Shown piece after piece: positions 6,792 through 6,794 of a stretch of 6,794 nucleotides of DNA. Made by a program: the position numbers and the translations under genes. Under the pieces are notes generated by a model. It did not search any database and had not been told where the DNA came from. It saw only the letters and a list, made by a program, of their open reading frames with translations. Numbering within the stretch: the stretch's first letter is position 1; the number at the start of each line of letters is the position of its first letter. The DNA comes from an uncultured Ruminococcus sp. (lineage in GTDB: Bacteria > Bacillota > Clostridia > Oscillospirales > Ruminococcaceae), in contig CAMAIG010000082.1 of assembly GCA_945835085.1 (NCBI GenBank), positions 1 through 6,794 of the forward strand. Direction: 5' to 3'.

Positions 6792-6794
6792 TGT

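Overview
This window is most of one operon for a V-type (A/V-type) rotary ATPase of a bacterium. On the plus strand it holds seven genes in the order I (5' end cut off), K, F, E, A, B, D. It ends with a rho-independent terminator and then the start of a separate promoter. Balanced base composition, strong GGAGG-type ribosome sites, GTG and TTG starts, and a short 142-residue proteolipid of the kind common in anaerobic Firmicutes point to a Clostridia member, perhaps Ruminococcus/Oscillospiraceae. That placement is inference, not a database result.

Layout: 1-1198, membrane stator subunit I, lacking its N-terminal cytoplasmic arm; 1226-1654, rotor-ring proteolipid K; 1670-1978, central-stalk subunit F; 1979-2170, an unusually long and highly structured spacer; 2171-2764, peripheral-stalk subunit E (TTG start); 2768-4537, catalytic subunit A (GTG start); 4537-5934, non-catalytic subunit B (TAATG overlap with A); 5960-6640, central shaft subunit D; 6641-6762, trailer with two hairpins and a T8 tract; 6763-6791, a near-consensus promoter firing out of the window.

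Together A and B form the A3B3 head that binds and hydrolyses (or makes) ATP. D and F form the rotor shaft, K the ion-carrying ring, I the stator half-channel, and E half of the peripheral stalk. The C (AC39/NtpC-like) subunit that joins shaft to ring and the small stalk partner of E are not in the window; they may lie upstream of I.

The part not explained by the operon is the F-E spacer. All other gene junctions are 27 nt or shorter, but this one is 192 nt. It contains a long imperfect stem, then four perfect hairpins packed end to end in 57 nt. It also carries a 19-nt imperfect copy (17/19) of the 3' end of the F gene, and an open 46-codon frame that runs through the hairpins and stops 4 nt before the E start. 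I read it as a probable palindromic repeat element inserted in the operon, or a structured RNA acting on E expression.
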